DNA of 64,000 nucleotides from a virus, in IMG/VR virus record IMGVR_UViG_3300028666_000023, positions 129,845 to 193,844 of that record; one strand, 5' to 3'. How positions within the stretch are numbered: position 1 is the stretch's first letter; each line of letters starts with the position of its first letter. The notes under the pieces are model-generated. The model saw only the letters and a list, made by a program, of their open reading frames with translations, did not search any database and was not told where the DNA came from. The position numbers and the translations under genes are program-made. Shown piece by piece: positions 6,884 through 16,900 of this stretch.

Positions 6884-8122
6884 TCACCTGAAGAACTTGC
6901 CGACACGTGCGAGCATACCAGGAGCCTTGGCCGCGACCGAGTGTTCTGCGGATTGCAGTGCTCCGCCGACGGCGCCGCCGAGTGAGGGGGCCTTCTTCAT
7001 CAAGTTGAAAGGCGCCGCGGTCCCCATGGACTGAACGGTGTGCGCGGTAGTTCCAGACGCCGCGAGCGCAGGTCGAGCAGCGGGCAGCGCTGCACGTTGG
7101 GGGACAGCCGTTCGAACGTCGTCTACGCCACCCCCGCCGAGATGTTGTGCCGGTGGTGCCGTGGTCGGCGCGGCCTTCTGGATGTTCATCTGCGGGTTGA
7201 ACACCTCCTTGCGGAGAGCTCCGACGTTCGCGTTCTGGCCGGGGTCGGCGCCGAACCGGCTGTCGCCCTTCGGTGCGTACGTGTGCAGCGAATCCAGCGC
7301 GTGGTTCGCCTGCCCTTCCGTGTGCGGCAAGAAGTCGAGCACCTTCGGACCTTGGGGGGAGTTCACGACGTTCCCCCAGTTGGTGCCGAGACTCCCTGAG
7401 GAGTTTCGGATCTTGGTGGTGTCCATCATGTGGTGGCCCTGCGCCTCCATCGGATTGACCACCGTCTCGTTGACCTTGTTGACCGCGCCCATGTACTGGT
7501 CGCGAGGGTTGCTGTAGACCGCGCGCCCGTTGGCCTCGGCCTTCTGGCCGCGCAGGTCGGAGATGCCGGGCACGTACTCGTGGAAGGACGTCGAGCGTTG
7601 TAGTCCCCCTGCACCATGTGTCTCGTGACCGTACATCGCAGGCACCATGCTCTTCGCCTCGGGCGAGAGAGAGCGCGCTTGGTCGGTCATCTGCTGTTTG
7701 TGCTCGAGGAGCTTCGGCGTGAACTCCCCCTGAGACACGGGGCTGTCGGGTTTGTACAACTTGCGCGCGACGTAGCCACTCTGGTTCACCTCACCCGTCG
7801 AGGGCACTGCCTTGCGTCCCATCATCAGGTCGACGCCGGCTTCCGCTCCACCAGGAGAGATGTCCTTCAGCTGACGCGGCTTGAGTCCGAGGTCGCCGTA
7901 GCCCTTGGCGATCTGGTCGGCTCCTGCTTGGTTGCCCGCTGCATTCGCCGCCTGCCACTCCTTCACCGCGCGCGTCGCTGCGATCTTCGACCCAGGCGCC
8001 ATCTTGATGGTCGCCATGCGCGGCGCGAGCGTCGTCAGCGCGTTGTTCGGACGGAGCTCCCCGGGTGTGGCGATCTTCGCGAGCTCGCTCTCGAAGGCGC
8101 TCTTGATGCTGTCGAGGTTCAT
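6884..8122 (-). CDS. Putative virion protein with ESELAKIA tag
   Basis: The 412 aa product begins MNLDSIKSAFESELAKIATP. The middle (residues 100-260) holds a region around SPEAKSMVPAMYGHETHG, HEYVPGISDLRGQKAEANG and HHMMDTTKIRNSSGS that looks like a folded domain; the order of conserved H, D and N residues recalls a kinase-like or toxin-like fold (GNVVNSPQGPKVLDFLPH), but I cannot name the family. The C-terminus is alanine/proline rich. It may be an injected effector. Confidence 0.6.
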   Translation of the reverse strand: MNLDSIKSAFESELAKIATPGELRPNNALTTLAPRMATIKMAPGSKIAATRAVKEWQAANAAGNQAGADQIAKGYGDLGLKPRQLKDISPGGAEAGVDLMMGRKAVPSTGEVNQSGYVARKLYKPDSPVSQGEFTPKLLEHKQQMTDQARSLSPEAKSMVPAMYGHETHGAGGLQRSTSFHEYVPGISDLRGQKAEANGRAVYSNPRDQYMGAVNKVNETVVNPMEAQGHHMMDTTKIRNSSGSLGTNWGNVVNSPQGPKVLDFLPHTEGQANHALDSLHTYAPKGDSRFGADPGQNANVGALRKEVFNPQMNIQKAAPTTAPPAQHLGGGGVDDVRTAVPQRAALPAARPALAASGTTAHTVQSMGTAAPFNLMKKAPSLGGAVGGALQSAEHSVAAKAPGMLARVGKFFR

Positions 8123-8634
8123 GCGTGCCCGCTCGGGTGGTTCATGGCACCGATGTCGCTCGAGTGTTGCCCGAGACCGGTGACCGTCGTTGCGTTCTCT
8201 CGCTGGTCGTATCGATCGACGGTGTTCACGTCGTCCAGGCTCGGGACGTCACCCTTCTTGCGTGGCTTTTTTGCTTCCGCAAACCCAGGTGTCTCACCGC
8301 CAGGGATGGGCCCGGGTCCCTCCGCGTAGACGCTGCCCTGCAGGGAACCATACTTCTGCTCGAGGGGAATCATCTCCCCCCGCGTGGGCCCGTCCCCCGA
8401 ATGCTTCTTCGCTTTGGCGGCGCCGGGGTCGTCCACGCTGCCCGCCGCGGTGTCCTGGGGGTTTCCCTGAGAATCCGCCCCCTTGTAGAGCTCGCCGCGC
8501 TTGTCCTTGTCCAACAGCTTGTCCACTGAAATGGGACGGCGCCCCTCCCGCGACTTCGTAATATCCATGTGGCTCTCCGCGAAGGCGATCTTCGAAAGCT
8601 CGTCGTAGAACGCGGAGAGAACTTTGCCGTCCAC
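8119..8634 (-). CDS. Putative virion protein with YDELSKIA tag
   Basis: From a GTG at 8634 the 171 aa product begins (M)DGKVLSAFYDELSKIAF, which puts the shared tag at the same distance from the N-terminus as in the three following genes. The ATG at 8685, with AGGAG 7 nt upstream, is an alternative and would overlap the divergent 8678 start. The rest is polar and proline/glycine rich (LLDKDKRGELYKGADSQGN). Function unknown. Confidence 0.55.
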   Translation of the reverse strand: MDGKVLSAFYDELSKIAFAESHMDITKSREGRRPISVDKLLDKDKRGELYKGADSQGNPQDTAAGSVDDPGAAKAKKHSGDGPTRGEMIPLEQKYGSLQGSVYAEGPGPIPGGETPGFAEAKKPRKKGDVPSLDDVNTVDRYDQRENATTVTGLGQHSSDIGAMNHPSGHA

Positions 8635-8677
8635 GACTGGAGTGTACCGCGGGCACGGAACGTGCGGAAGAGCGGAC

Positions 8678-8881
8678 ATGCTCATCGTCGGACTCCTCGC
8701 CCTCATCATCTGCGTCGTCGGTCTGATCTTCTATCTCGCGTTCAATGCGATGTCGCGCGCGGCGTGGGTAGAAGTCTTCCGCATCATGTTCGCGATGGGG
8801 CTGCTCGCCTTTCTCATCGGCTCAGGGATGCAGAGCTGTTCCGTCGGAACAACCGGCGCGACCACCACAATCCACCACTAG
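8678..8881 (+). CDS. Small membrane protein
   Basis: This 67 aa protein is the only plus-strand gene in its region. It has two strongly hydrophobic segments (residues 2-22, LIVGLLALIICVVGLIFYLA, and residues 33-48, FRIMFAMGLLAFLIG). It ends with a short polar tail containing Cys. Its stop overlaps the stop of the convergent 8878-11955 gene by 4 nt. Holin-like size and topology are possible, but there is no lysis gene next to it, so I do not assign a function. Confidence 0.65.
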   Translation: MLIVGLLALIICVVGLIFYLAFNAMSRAAWVEVFRIMFAMGLLAFLIGSGMQSCSVGTTGATTTIHH

Positions 8882-11800
8882 CCGAGAACGGCTCGAGCGG
8901 TCTGCAGCTGCGCGACAAATTGAAGAACAGCGCGCTGCTTGCGCTCGCGTGTGTCGCCGCGTTGCGCCGCCGTGCTCCCGCGTTGGATGCCCGTGATGTT
9001 CGTGATGTCCGGGTTCACGAGCCCGAAGAGGTCGTTGTAGGGACCGAACGCGCGCGAGTGGAATCCCTCGATGCCCTTCACGACGTTGATGCCGTCGGCG
9101 TCGAGTGCGAGATCGCTGGAACCGAACATGTCGTACATGCTGGCGATGGGGCGCCACGTGTAGTTCCGGATGAACTCGTCCACGTCGAAGCCGTTCGCGC
9201 GGATGTACGAGTACGTCTGAACTAGGAATTCAACCGCGTCTTGGATCGACGAGCCGTTGTCGAGCGCGAGGAGTCCGGCCTCGAGCCCGCGCGGGTCGTC
9301 GGCGTCGACCGCCTGTTGTACTTTCTGCAGCGCCTGCTCCGCGGTGTCGTACGAGACGCCGACTGACCCGCCGTTGGTGCCGGAGACCTGCTGCTGGTCG
9401 GTGATGGAGCCGGTGAAGAAGAACTCCTGGTACGCCTTGCCGATGAGCGAGGGGTGCCAGATGTCGCCGTACCAACCCGGGCGGATGTACTCCTCCGCGG
9501 GCAGGTCCACCTTCTGTTTCGTGTAGCGCGGCACGGACTCGGTGACGCGGAACGCGCGGAACTGCACCACGGTGGTGGGGTTGCCGAGGAGCGTCACGAC
9601 GTCCGGTCCGTACGAAGAGGCGGGCAGGGAGAGACCGACGGGGACGTTGATCTTCGACGCCGTCGTCCCCGCGATCGGCGGACCCTGATAGTACGGCAGC
9701 TTCTGCCCGGTGGTGACGTCCTGCGCCTTGTACGCCGAGGTCGTCTCCTGCACCGCGGTGATGGTGCCGAGGTTCGGTCCGAGGCTGCCGATGGTCGGCG
9801 GGTTGATCGCCGAGACGACGGTGACGCGCGAGGCATCGGTGGACGCGCGCTTCTGCACTGTCTGGTCCGGGCGGATGACGCCGAGGAATTCAACGCTCTC
9901 TTCGTACTGCCGCGCGTAGCTGCAGTTGAGGTTCGTCGAGCCACCGCTCTGGCTGACGGAGTGCTCGACCTCGGTGAAGTTGGCGAGGAAGTGCGTGCCC
10001 ATCAGGGCGTGCATCTCTTCGGGAGCGACGTCACCCGTTGCGCCGGCGGCCTGGTTGATCAACTGCTGGCGAAGCGCGAGCGCCTCCGCGTTGACGTACT
10101 TGTCGATGACGAGGCCGGGGAAGCCGGGGGCGATGTACGGATTGAACTTTCCCGTGACCTGCATCGTGCGCGCGGCGAAGCGGTACTTGAAGTAGAGGAA
10201 GTTGCAGGAGCGCTGCGCCAAGCCGATCTTGGGCGGCCCGCCACCGTCGACTGAGCCCGAACGTGCGGCGAAGATGTTGAGCTCCCCCATCTTCTCGAAG
10301 ACGGGCAGGATGCCGGTGAAGAGCTCGTGGTCGAGGAGGTCGTTCGACAGGATGGCCTGGAGCTCACGGCTCCCGCTCTTCAGCGTGAAGCCTTTCGGCG
10401 CGAAGTAGAACTGGTCGAAGAGCTCGTCCTCGCCGAAGAACTCGTCGTTCGTCTTGAGGAGCAACCGTGTGGGCTCTGTGAGGAACGCGCGCGAGTACTG
10501 CATGTCCCGGTAGTTCTCGGGGAACATGACGTTGCAGCGTGGCGGCGCGGAGAACCAGACGTCGGGGCGGAAGATCTGCGAGTTGAGCCGCGCCGGCTGC
10601 GTCACCTTCGCCGAGGACACGACGATGAAGCCAGCAGCGAGCTGGAGCTGTGCGGCTGCGTTGTTGAGCGGCGTGGTGATAGACGCGATGATCGACGCCG
10701 ACGCACCCGGCTGCCACTTCTTCGCGGCGGCCTGCGCCTGATCGAGCGAGGTCGACGCCGAGGCGTAGTACGACTTCGCCTGCTGCACCTGCGGCTGCGT
10801 GATGCGCGTGGCGGTGTCCCGGCAGGTCGCGCGCATGTTCGAGATGATCGTCTGCAGCGTCGCCGCGCCGAGCAAGCTCACCCCCGCTTGATCGGGCTGC
10901 GTGTTGAGGAGCTTCTGCGCGTTGTCGATCGACTGCAGGAGGCCGTCCGCCGTCGTTGCGATGAACGCGTTCTGTGGATCGGAGCGCACGCTCTTGCGCG
11001 TCACGCCGGACGGAGTGTTCCCCGTGCCCGGCACGTACCGCGGGCAGCACTGTGCGTAGGTCTCGTGGAAGATGATGCCCATCAGCGCGTTGATGGACTG
11101 CCGGATGGAGACCTGCTGCCCGAGGCCGCCGAGCGTGCGTCCGAGGAGGGAGTCGTAGCCGGCGGCGAGGAGGCGGAATGCAGTGGGGTCAGCCTCGTAC
11201 GCGGTGATCATCTGCGTAATGTGCAGCTTGAGCTCCGCGATGGAGAAGAAGATGTTCTCGCCGGCGAACTGCTTGCCCTCGAAGTAGCTCCCGCCGATCG
11301 CCTCGAGCACATGCACGATGCCGCCGAGCAGGCCCTTGAGGTTCGGGTATTGCACCGAGGGGGTCTGGAAGATGCGCAAAATCGCCGAGCCCTCGTCCTC
11401 GAGGAAGTCGGTGAAGAGGTTCGTCGAGCCGCCGGAGAACATCGCCTTGAGGCCCGGCCCGAAGAGGTCGGTGTTGTTCCACTGGTAGGCGTAGTCCCAG
11501 TAGTTCGACCAGTCCATGCACTGCAGGACGAGCGAGCGTTGTGACGCGCTCTTCGTCCACTGGAAGCCAACCATCTCGCCGCCGAAGAGGAGCTTGTAGT
11601 GGTCGTTCTCGATGTCCTGCAGGACGTTCTTGTCCCCAACATCGCCCGACGAACCGTTCACGATCGTAGTCGAGCCCTGCTGACCCTGCTGGTAGTCAGA
11701 CGGCGACTGGTTCGTGTTGCTGTTCGTGGCCGTTTTCGTGACTGGAAACGGAGAGGCGGCTTCGGCGAAGTCGTAGAAGTAGAGATGGACGAGCGTGCGC

Positions 11801-11955
11801 GGCAGGAGCTTCGTACCCTCGGGCAGCGGCGGGAGCTGGATGGAGCACGCCGCTGGCGCGTTCGGCGTGACCTGCACGGTCGCGGCGATGACGGGGACCT
11901 CCACGCCCTCGAGAAAGAGTCGAAGGCGCAGCCTCTGTGCGTACCCACCAGCCAC
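8878..11955 (-). CDS. Large tail/baseplate protein (candidate baseplate hub)
   Basis: The 1025 aa protein is the last large gene of the tail block after the tape measure. The N-terminus is beta-rich (RLRLFLEGVEVPVIAATVQV, then VTPNAPAACSIQLPPLPEG, LVHLYFYDF), as in phage hub proteins; residues 130-200 are rich in Trp and Tyr (DWSNYWDYAYQWNNTDLFG). A helical Ala/Gln-rich stretch lies near 400-440. The C-terminal 60 residues return to a polar linker plus helix. Assignment as baseplate hub rests on size, position and beta character only. Confidence 0.6.
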   Translation of the reverse strand: MAGGYAQRLRLRLFLEGVEVPVIAATVQVTPNAPAACSIQLPPLPEGTKLLPRTLVHLYFYDFAEAASPFPVTKTATNSNTNQSPSDYQQGQQGSTTIVNGSSGDVGDKNVLQDIENDHYKLLFGGEMVGFQWTKSASQRSLVLQCMDWSNYWDYAYQWNNTDLFGPGLKAMFSGGSTNLFTDFLEDEGSAILRIFQTPSVQYPNLKGLLGGIVHVLEAIGGSYFEGKQFAGENIFFSIAELKLHITQMITAYEADPTAFRLLAAGYDSLLGRTLGGLGQQVSIRQSINALMGIIFHETYAQCCPRYVPGTGNTPSGVTRKSVRSDPQNAFIATTADGLLQSIDNAQKLLNTQPDQAGVSLLGAATLQTIISNMRATCRDTATRITQPQVQQAKSYYASASTSLDQAQAAAKKWQPGASASIIASITTPLNNAAAQLQLAAGFIVVSSAKVTQPARLNSQIFRPDVWFSAPPRCNVMFPENYRDMQYSRAFLTEPTRLLLKTNDEFFGEDELFDQFYFAPKGFTLKSGSRELQAILSNDLLDHELFTGILPVFEKMGELNIFAARSGSVDGGGPPKIGLAQRSCNFLYFKYRFAARTMQVTGKFNPYIAPGFPGLVIDKYVNAEALALRQQLINQAAGATGDVAPEEMHALMGTHFLANFTEVEHSVSQSGGSTNLNCSYARQYEESVEFLGVIRPDQTVQKRASTDASRVTVVSAINPPTIGSLGPNLGTITAVQETTSAYKAQDVTTGQKLPYYQGPPIAGTTASKINVPVGLSLPASSYGPDVVTLLGNPTTVVQFRAFRVTESVPRYTKQKVDLPAEEYIRPGWYGDIWHPSLIGKAYQEFFFTGSITDQQQVSGTNGGSVGVSYDTAEQALQKVQQAVDADDPRGLEAGLLALDNGSSIQDAVEFLVQTYSYIRANGFDVDEFIRNYTWRPIASMYDMFGSSDLALDADGINVVKGIEGFHSRAFGPYNDLFGLVNPDITNITGIQRGSTAAQRGDTRERKQRAVLQFVAQLQTARAVLG

Positions 11956-13685
11956 TAGATTGTGACTCCCGTGGTGTTGGTCTGGCTGACGTTGCCGTCG
12001 GGCCCGATGAAGAAGTCGTGCGAGTCGGTGATCGGCGTGAAGGGCGTCAGCGTGCCCGACACGATGGCCATGGAGAAGAGCGTGGGCGAACCGCCGACGT
12101 TGATCGACGCGCCCGCACCCGAGCTGGCGTACCCACCGCTCGTCGAGAAGCCGCTTGCACCCGCCTGGAAGTTCGGGCCGCCGATGTACTGCTGCAGCAC
12201 GGGTAGTCCGGTGCCGCCGCTGGAGCTCGCGACCGCAGCCGCGCCGACGCCGTTCGATTGCACACCACCCGGGCTCGCGCCGACGGTAACGGGGGAGCCA
12301 ACCTCGGAGGAGTAGCCGCCGGGGATGCCGCCGCCGGCACCCTGCCCGCCGATGACGCCGCCGGAGACGGGAACGCCGTTGCCGTAGACCGGCGCGCCTG
12401 CCGAGGCGCTCACCCCCACGGCCGCGTTCTGCTGCGCCTGCGCTTGGATCGACGAGGTGAAGGACGGCGAGCCGGTGAAGCTGCCAGTGAAGCCGAGGCC
12501 GCCGTTGATGCCGCCGAACGAGTTCGAGGAGAAGCCCGACACGCCGAAGCTCGCGCCAAGTCCAATGCCCCCGAAGAGGCCGAAGGGCACGAACGCTCCG
12601 AAGAAGGGGAGCATACCGAGGTCGCCGAAGGTCAGCGGGTCGTTGATGTCCGCGCCGAAGAAGTCCGCCTGCTGCACGAGCGTCTGCTGCAGGTCGGTCA
12701 CCTCCGAGTTGATGTCCGTCGGGCTGTACGTCGGCGCCGTCGGGGGCAGGAGCGCGGTGTACTCGTCCACGTTGTCGGAGATGAGGCCACGCAACGGAAG
12801 GGTCCGTCCCTGTCCCGTCTGCACCGCCTCGGCAGCGTTCTGCAGGATCTCATCGATGCTCGGGTTGCCTGTCGAAGTGACGCCCTGTTGGAGAGCCTGC
12901 GTGAGGCTTGAGGCGCCACCGAAGCCGCTCGCCTGCTGCGCGGCACCCTGCTGGGCTTGCTGAAGGGCGGCGGCCTCTTGAAGAGAGGCGTTGCCGGCGG
13001 CGCTGATGATCGCCTGCCCCGCCGTCGAGATGTCCGCGGTCGTGAGCGAGACATCCGCAGGCAGGTTCACGCTCGCGCGCACGGGGAATTCCGGCGCACC
13101 AACGAAGCTGAGGTTCTGGTAGTTCGTGATGTAGAGGCGGAACGACAGGTTCACGCTGAGCGGATTCATCGAATCCTTCTCCGCCTGCGCGAGGAGCATG
13201 TACCCCTCCACAACCGTGTCGTCGTAGAACAAGTACGTGCGCGCTCCGCGCTCGACACTCTTCGTACCGCGGAAGAACGTGTTGTAGTTCTCCCAGAACT
13301 CCGCCTCCCAGTTGAAGTCGTTCGAGTTCACGAGCACCGCGGTCACGTCGATGAAGCGGGGCGACTCACCAAAGAAGAAGATGTACGGCTCGCCGAACGT
13401 CTCCACGATCTGGTGCTTCTCCATCCGTGCTTCCTTCACGGCCTGCAGGATGAAGTTCGAGTACTGCGTGGTCTCGCCGTTCTGAGAGCCCGAGTCGATC
13501 AGCTTCAGCTCCGTGCCGTCGGACTGCACCACCTTGATGATGGCGTACGTGTCCTCTTTGATCTCGAGACCGCGCAGCGGTCGGCGCGCACGGTCCGTGC
13601 CCGCACGACGTGCAACCCCGTTCCCAGACTGGTTGTTGAAGACCTGGGTGAACGCGTCGGTAGAGAGCTCGATGAAGACGCTCAT
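11955..13685 (-). CDS. Baseplate/tail protein with glycine-rich middle
   Basis: The first 220 residues of this 576 aa protein form a compact domain (ETFGEPYIFFFGESPRFIDV, NDFNWEAEFWENYNTFFRGT, LFYDDTVVEGYML) characteristic of a conserved tail protein of large phages located beside the tape measure. Residues 330-500 are glycine/serine/phenylalanine rich (GLFGGIGLGASFGVSG), a flexible linker. The C-terminus is a short beta segment. Stop and start overlap with neighbours, so it is translated in one unit with the hub candidate. Role inferred from position. Confidence 0.6.
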   Translation of the reverse strand: MSVFIELSTDAFTQVFNNQSGNGVARRAGTDRARRPLRGLEIKEDTYAIIKVVQSDGTELKLIDSGSQNGETTQYSNFILQAVKEARMEKHQIVETFGEPYIFFFGESPRFIDVTAVLVNSNDFNWEAEFWENYNTFFRGTKSVERGARTYLFYDDTVVEGYMLLAQAEKDSMNPLSVNLSFRLYITNYQNLSFVGAPEFPVRASVNLPADVSLTTADISTAGQAIISAAGNASLQEAAALQQAQQGAAQQASGFGGASSLTQALQQGVTSTGNPSIDEILQNAAEAVQTGQGRTLPLRGLISDNVDEYTALLPPTAPTYSPTDINSEVTDLQQTLVQQADFFGADINDPLTFGDLGMLPFFGAFVPFGLFGGIGLGASFGVSGFSSNSFGGINGGLGFTGSFTGSPSFTSSIQAQAQQNAAVGVSASAGAPVYGNGVPVSGGVIGGQGAGGGIPGGYSSEVGSPVTVGASPGGVQSNGVGAAAVASSSGGTGLPVLQQYIGGPNFQAGASGFSTSGGYASSGAGASINVGGSPTLFSMAIVSGTLTPFTPITDSHDFFIGPDGNVSQTNTTGVTI

Positions 13686-13957
13686 TAGATCACCAGGTTG
13701 CTCTTGATGAGGACGTCGCGAAAGTTGCGCGCGGGCGTGAGGCCCGCGAAGGGCTCACCCTGCTGAAGGGCGAACGCCTCCGCCTTCACGAGGTTGGCGT
13801 GGCAGTCGTCGATGGTGATCTTGTCGCGCAGCGTGAGCGTGTAGAGGCGGCCGTTCTTCCGAATGACCGTCTTCACCTCGGTGCGGCAGGGAGTACAACC
13901 CGGCGGGAGACCGAAGGGCACCGCACCCTCGACGAACAGAAGAGACTTGGCGCTCAT
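13685..13957 (-). CDS. Small tail-associated protein
   Basis: The 90 aa product has a Cys pair (PPGCTPCRTEVKTVIRKNGR) and a beta-rich middle (LYTLTLRDKITIDDCHANL). It lies between the tape measure and the baseplate genes with 4 nt overlaps on the upstream side, where small baseplate or tail-tip proteins are usually encoded. No family is recognised. Confidence 0.6.
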   Translation of the reverse strand: MSAKSLLFVEGAVPFGLPPGCTPCRTEVKTVIRKNGRLYTLTLRDKITIDDCHANLVKAEAFALQQGEPFAGLTPARNFRDVLIKSNLVI

Positions 13958-16900
13958 TTCTTCTTGGTCTCCGGGTCGGCTTCGTTGAGTCGCTTGATCT
14001 CGTCTGAGGTGGCACCGGTGTGCTTCGCAATGAGCTCCAACATCGAGTTGGCCTTGTGCGTGAGCTTCACCTGCTCGGCACCGAAGGGGTCTCGCGCTTC
14101 TGCTTCCGCCTTCGAGACTTCTTCCTTGTGCTTCTTGACGCCCTCGTCCTCTTGCAGGCCCTTCATCGCCTGCGCCAGCTTCATATTGCTACCACTCTTG
14201 AAGGCGTCCTGGATGTTTTTGATGGTCTTGGGATCGGTGACGCCGGCCATCGCTGCGAGGCCGTTCTCGTCCATCGCTGCGAGCTCCTTCCCGGAGAGCC
14301 CCAAGCCGAGCTCCTGGTTGAGGACGCCCTTCAGGCCACCGCGGCGCTCGCGCTTCAACCGTCCGGCCATGCCCGCGGTAAACAGAAGGTCTTGCCCCTG
14401 CGCTGTGCCGGCGAGCTTGCCGCCGTACTGGAGCGCTTCCTTCTCGGAGAGCAGGCCGATCGCGTTAGATTGGTCCTGCATGAGGGACTGCGCGCGCTCG
14501 AGATCTCCAGACTTCTCCGCCTCCGCGATCGCGGCGGCGCGCTGCATCACGGAGAACTTGCCACCGTCGCCGGTCAGCTTGTGGCTCACGGCGTCGTAGA
14601 CACCAGAGTTCACCATGCGCTTGACGTCAGCAGCGCCTTGGACGCGGAAGCGACGGCGCGCTTCTTCTTGGTCGCGCTTCTGCTGCGCATCGACGTTCCC
14701 CGCCATCAACCCCAGCATCGGACGGCCCGCTTCGACCTGACGCTTCTCGAGATCGGTCATCTTCTTGGTGTCGCCGCCGGTGCGCTCCAAGATCTCCATC
14801 GCGTCCGAGCCCTGCAACATGCGCTTGTACTCTTGGAAGTTCGTTCCCTTCTCGCCGACGTCGAGGGCTGCCTGCTGGACGCGATCGCGCGCGTTGGCGC
14901 GCTCGGCAGGATCGGCGCTGAGAAGGCCCGATGCCATGTCGCGGAACTCCTTCCCCTTGTAGAAGTCGCCCGCTGCCTGCTCCGTCTGGTACGAGCCCGT
15001 GAGCTTGCCGACCAAGTCCACCGCCGCGGTGCGCGCGTGCTCTGCTGCCGACTTGCTCCCGCCGAACTTCAGCAGGCCAAGGGGTCCGAGAAGACCTGCG
15101 GTGAGGCTCGAGGCGTACGAACCGGCCATCCCAGCGGCCACCTTCTCACCACGCGAGCGACTGTCGCGCACGCCCATCGCCTTCGCCCACGCACGGTTCT
15201 CTTCCGTGACGCTGGAGAAGCCACCCGGCGCCGCGGTCCCCGGAAGACCGCCCGGCGCGTTGTAGTTTGCGAGGAGACCAGACCCTTCACCCACGCCAGC
15301 GGCGCGTTCGACTTGCCCGATGATGGCTGCCTTCTCTTCGGGGCTGTGCGCTGCGCGGAGCCGCGCGGCCGTGATGGGGTCGGACTGCTCGAGGGCAGCT
15401 TGGATCGACACCACGCGGGAGTCGCCTGAGCCGCCGACGCCGAAGACGTAGGCGCTTCGGATCTTGTCGCGCGTCGCCGCGCTCATGGTGAACGAGCCAC
15501 TCGTCTCGTACGCGGACCGCGCGGTGGCGATCGACTGCAGCTTGTCCTGCATCTGCTGCGAGTTCATCCCGCGGAGGTCGAAGCCCGCGCGCTGCATCTG
15601 GGAGACGCCACTCTCGCCGGCGACGACCCATGAGAGACCGCGCCCGACGGCGCCAGGTACGTCGCCACCGGAGAACAGGGATCCTCCGCGGCCGTTCCAG
15701 CCTGCCATGACGTTGTCTCCGAAGTCCCCGGAGACGCCACGGCGCATCTGACGCGCGAAGTCCAGCCCTTGCGCCCGTCCGCCGAGACCGAAACCTCCGC
15801 CCGAACCAGCGAAGCGGCTGCGTCCGCCACCGCCGAGACCGAGGTTGGCCGCGCCGTGCTTGCCGGCGGCACCACCGACCTGCATCTGCCGCATGGAATC
15901 GTCGAGGTCTTTCGAGAACGTCTCGACGTACGTCCCGAAGAGGTCATTCATGAAGCTGTCGATCGCTTCGGAGCCCGAGTTGAAGACGTCCTGGCCGACC
16001 TTCTGCAGCTTGCCGTTCACGATCTCGCGCGCCTGCTCGTAGCGCTGCTTGATGCCGGACACGCCCTGCATCTTGCGCTGCTGCGCGAGGCCCTGGAAGT
16101 AGTTGTCCTGGCGCTCGGAGGACTGCATCTCGCGCATGATGGCGGGCATGTTGTTCGCCATCTTCACCGCGGCATCCATTTCGTCGCGGCCCATCCCGAG
16201 CTGACGCTGCGCGAAGAGCATCGAGCGATCGTCCATCTCGTTGATGTTGATGCCCTTGCTCGCCGCCCACTCGTTGAGCTGGATGGCAGGGAGGAATGCG
16301 CCGAAGCGCGCCATCGCCGCGCCGCGTAGACGACCCTCGTTGCGGATGAAGTTCGCGCGGTTCACCGGCGCACCGGCGCCCGTGACGTGCGATCGATCGG
16401 CCCCCATCGTCTCCTGGATGCCCATCCCACCGGCCAAGATCTGCTGCACCGCCGATTCGTCGAGGGTGCCGTTCTTCCCCGCCATGGAGGCTAGCGCGCG
16501 CCGACCGCGCCCGCTCTGGAGCCAGCTCCCCGCGCGCTGCATCTGACTCGAGGCGAAGGCCTGACGTCCCTCGGCACCCGTGAGACCGGTCGCGTTGTAG
16601 ATGTCCTCCTCTGAAAGGACGCCCATCTGCTGCGCGGTGCCGATCTGACCGATGGTGCGGATGCCCGCCATCGCTCCTTGGCTTCCGAGGCCTCCGATGG
16701 AGCGGGAGATCTGGGAGCCGATGCTCGCCGCGCCCGTCACTTCGCTCATGGCGAGGTTGCCGGACACGCTCGCCGATCGAACTGCGTTCGTGAACCGCCC
16801 CACGTGGTTCATCCCGAAGACGCCGGACTGCTTCGCGGCCGCGGCGAACTCCATCGCCCCCTCGAGTGTGGTCCCGAGGTCCTTCGCCATGGTCTTCAGC

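Noticed and set aside
8678-8881. Holin call for the small membrane protein
   Set aside because: Two hydrophobic segments only; no endolysin or spanin gene is adjacent, so function is left open.
10327-11544. 405-codon plus-strand frame
   Set aside because: Antisense shadow of the 1025 aa tail protein gene.
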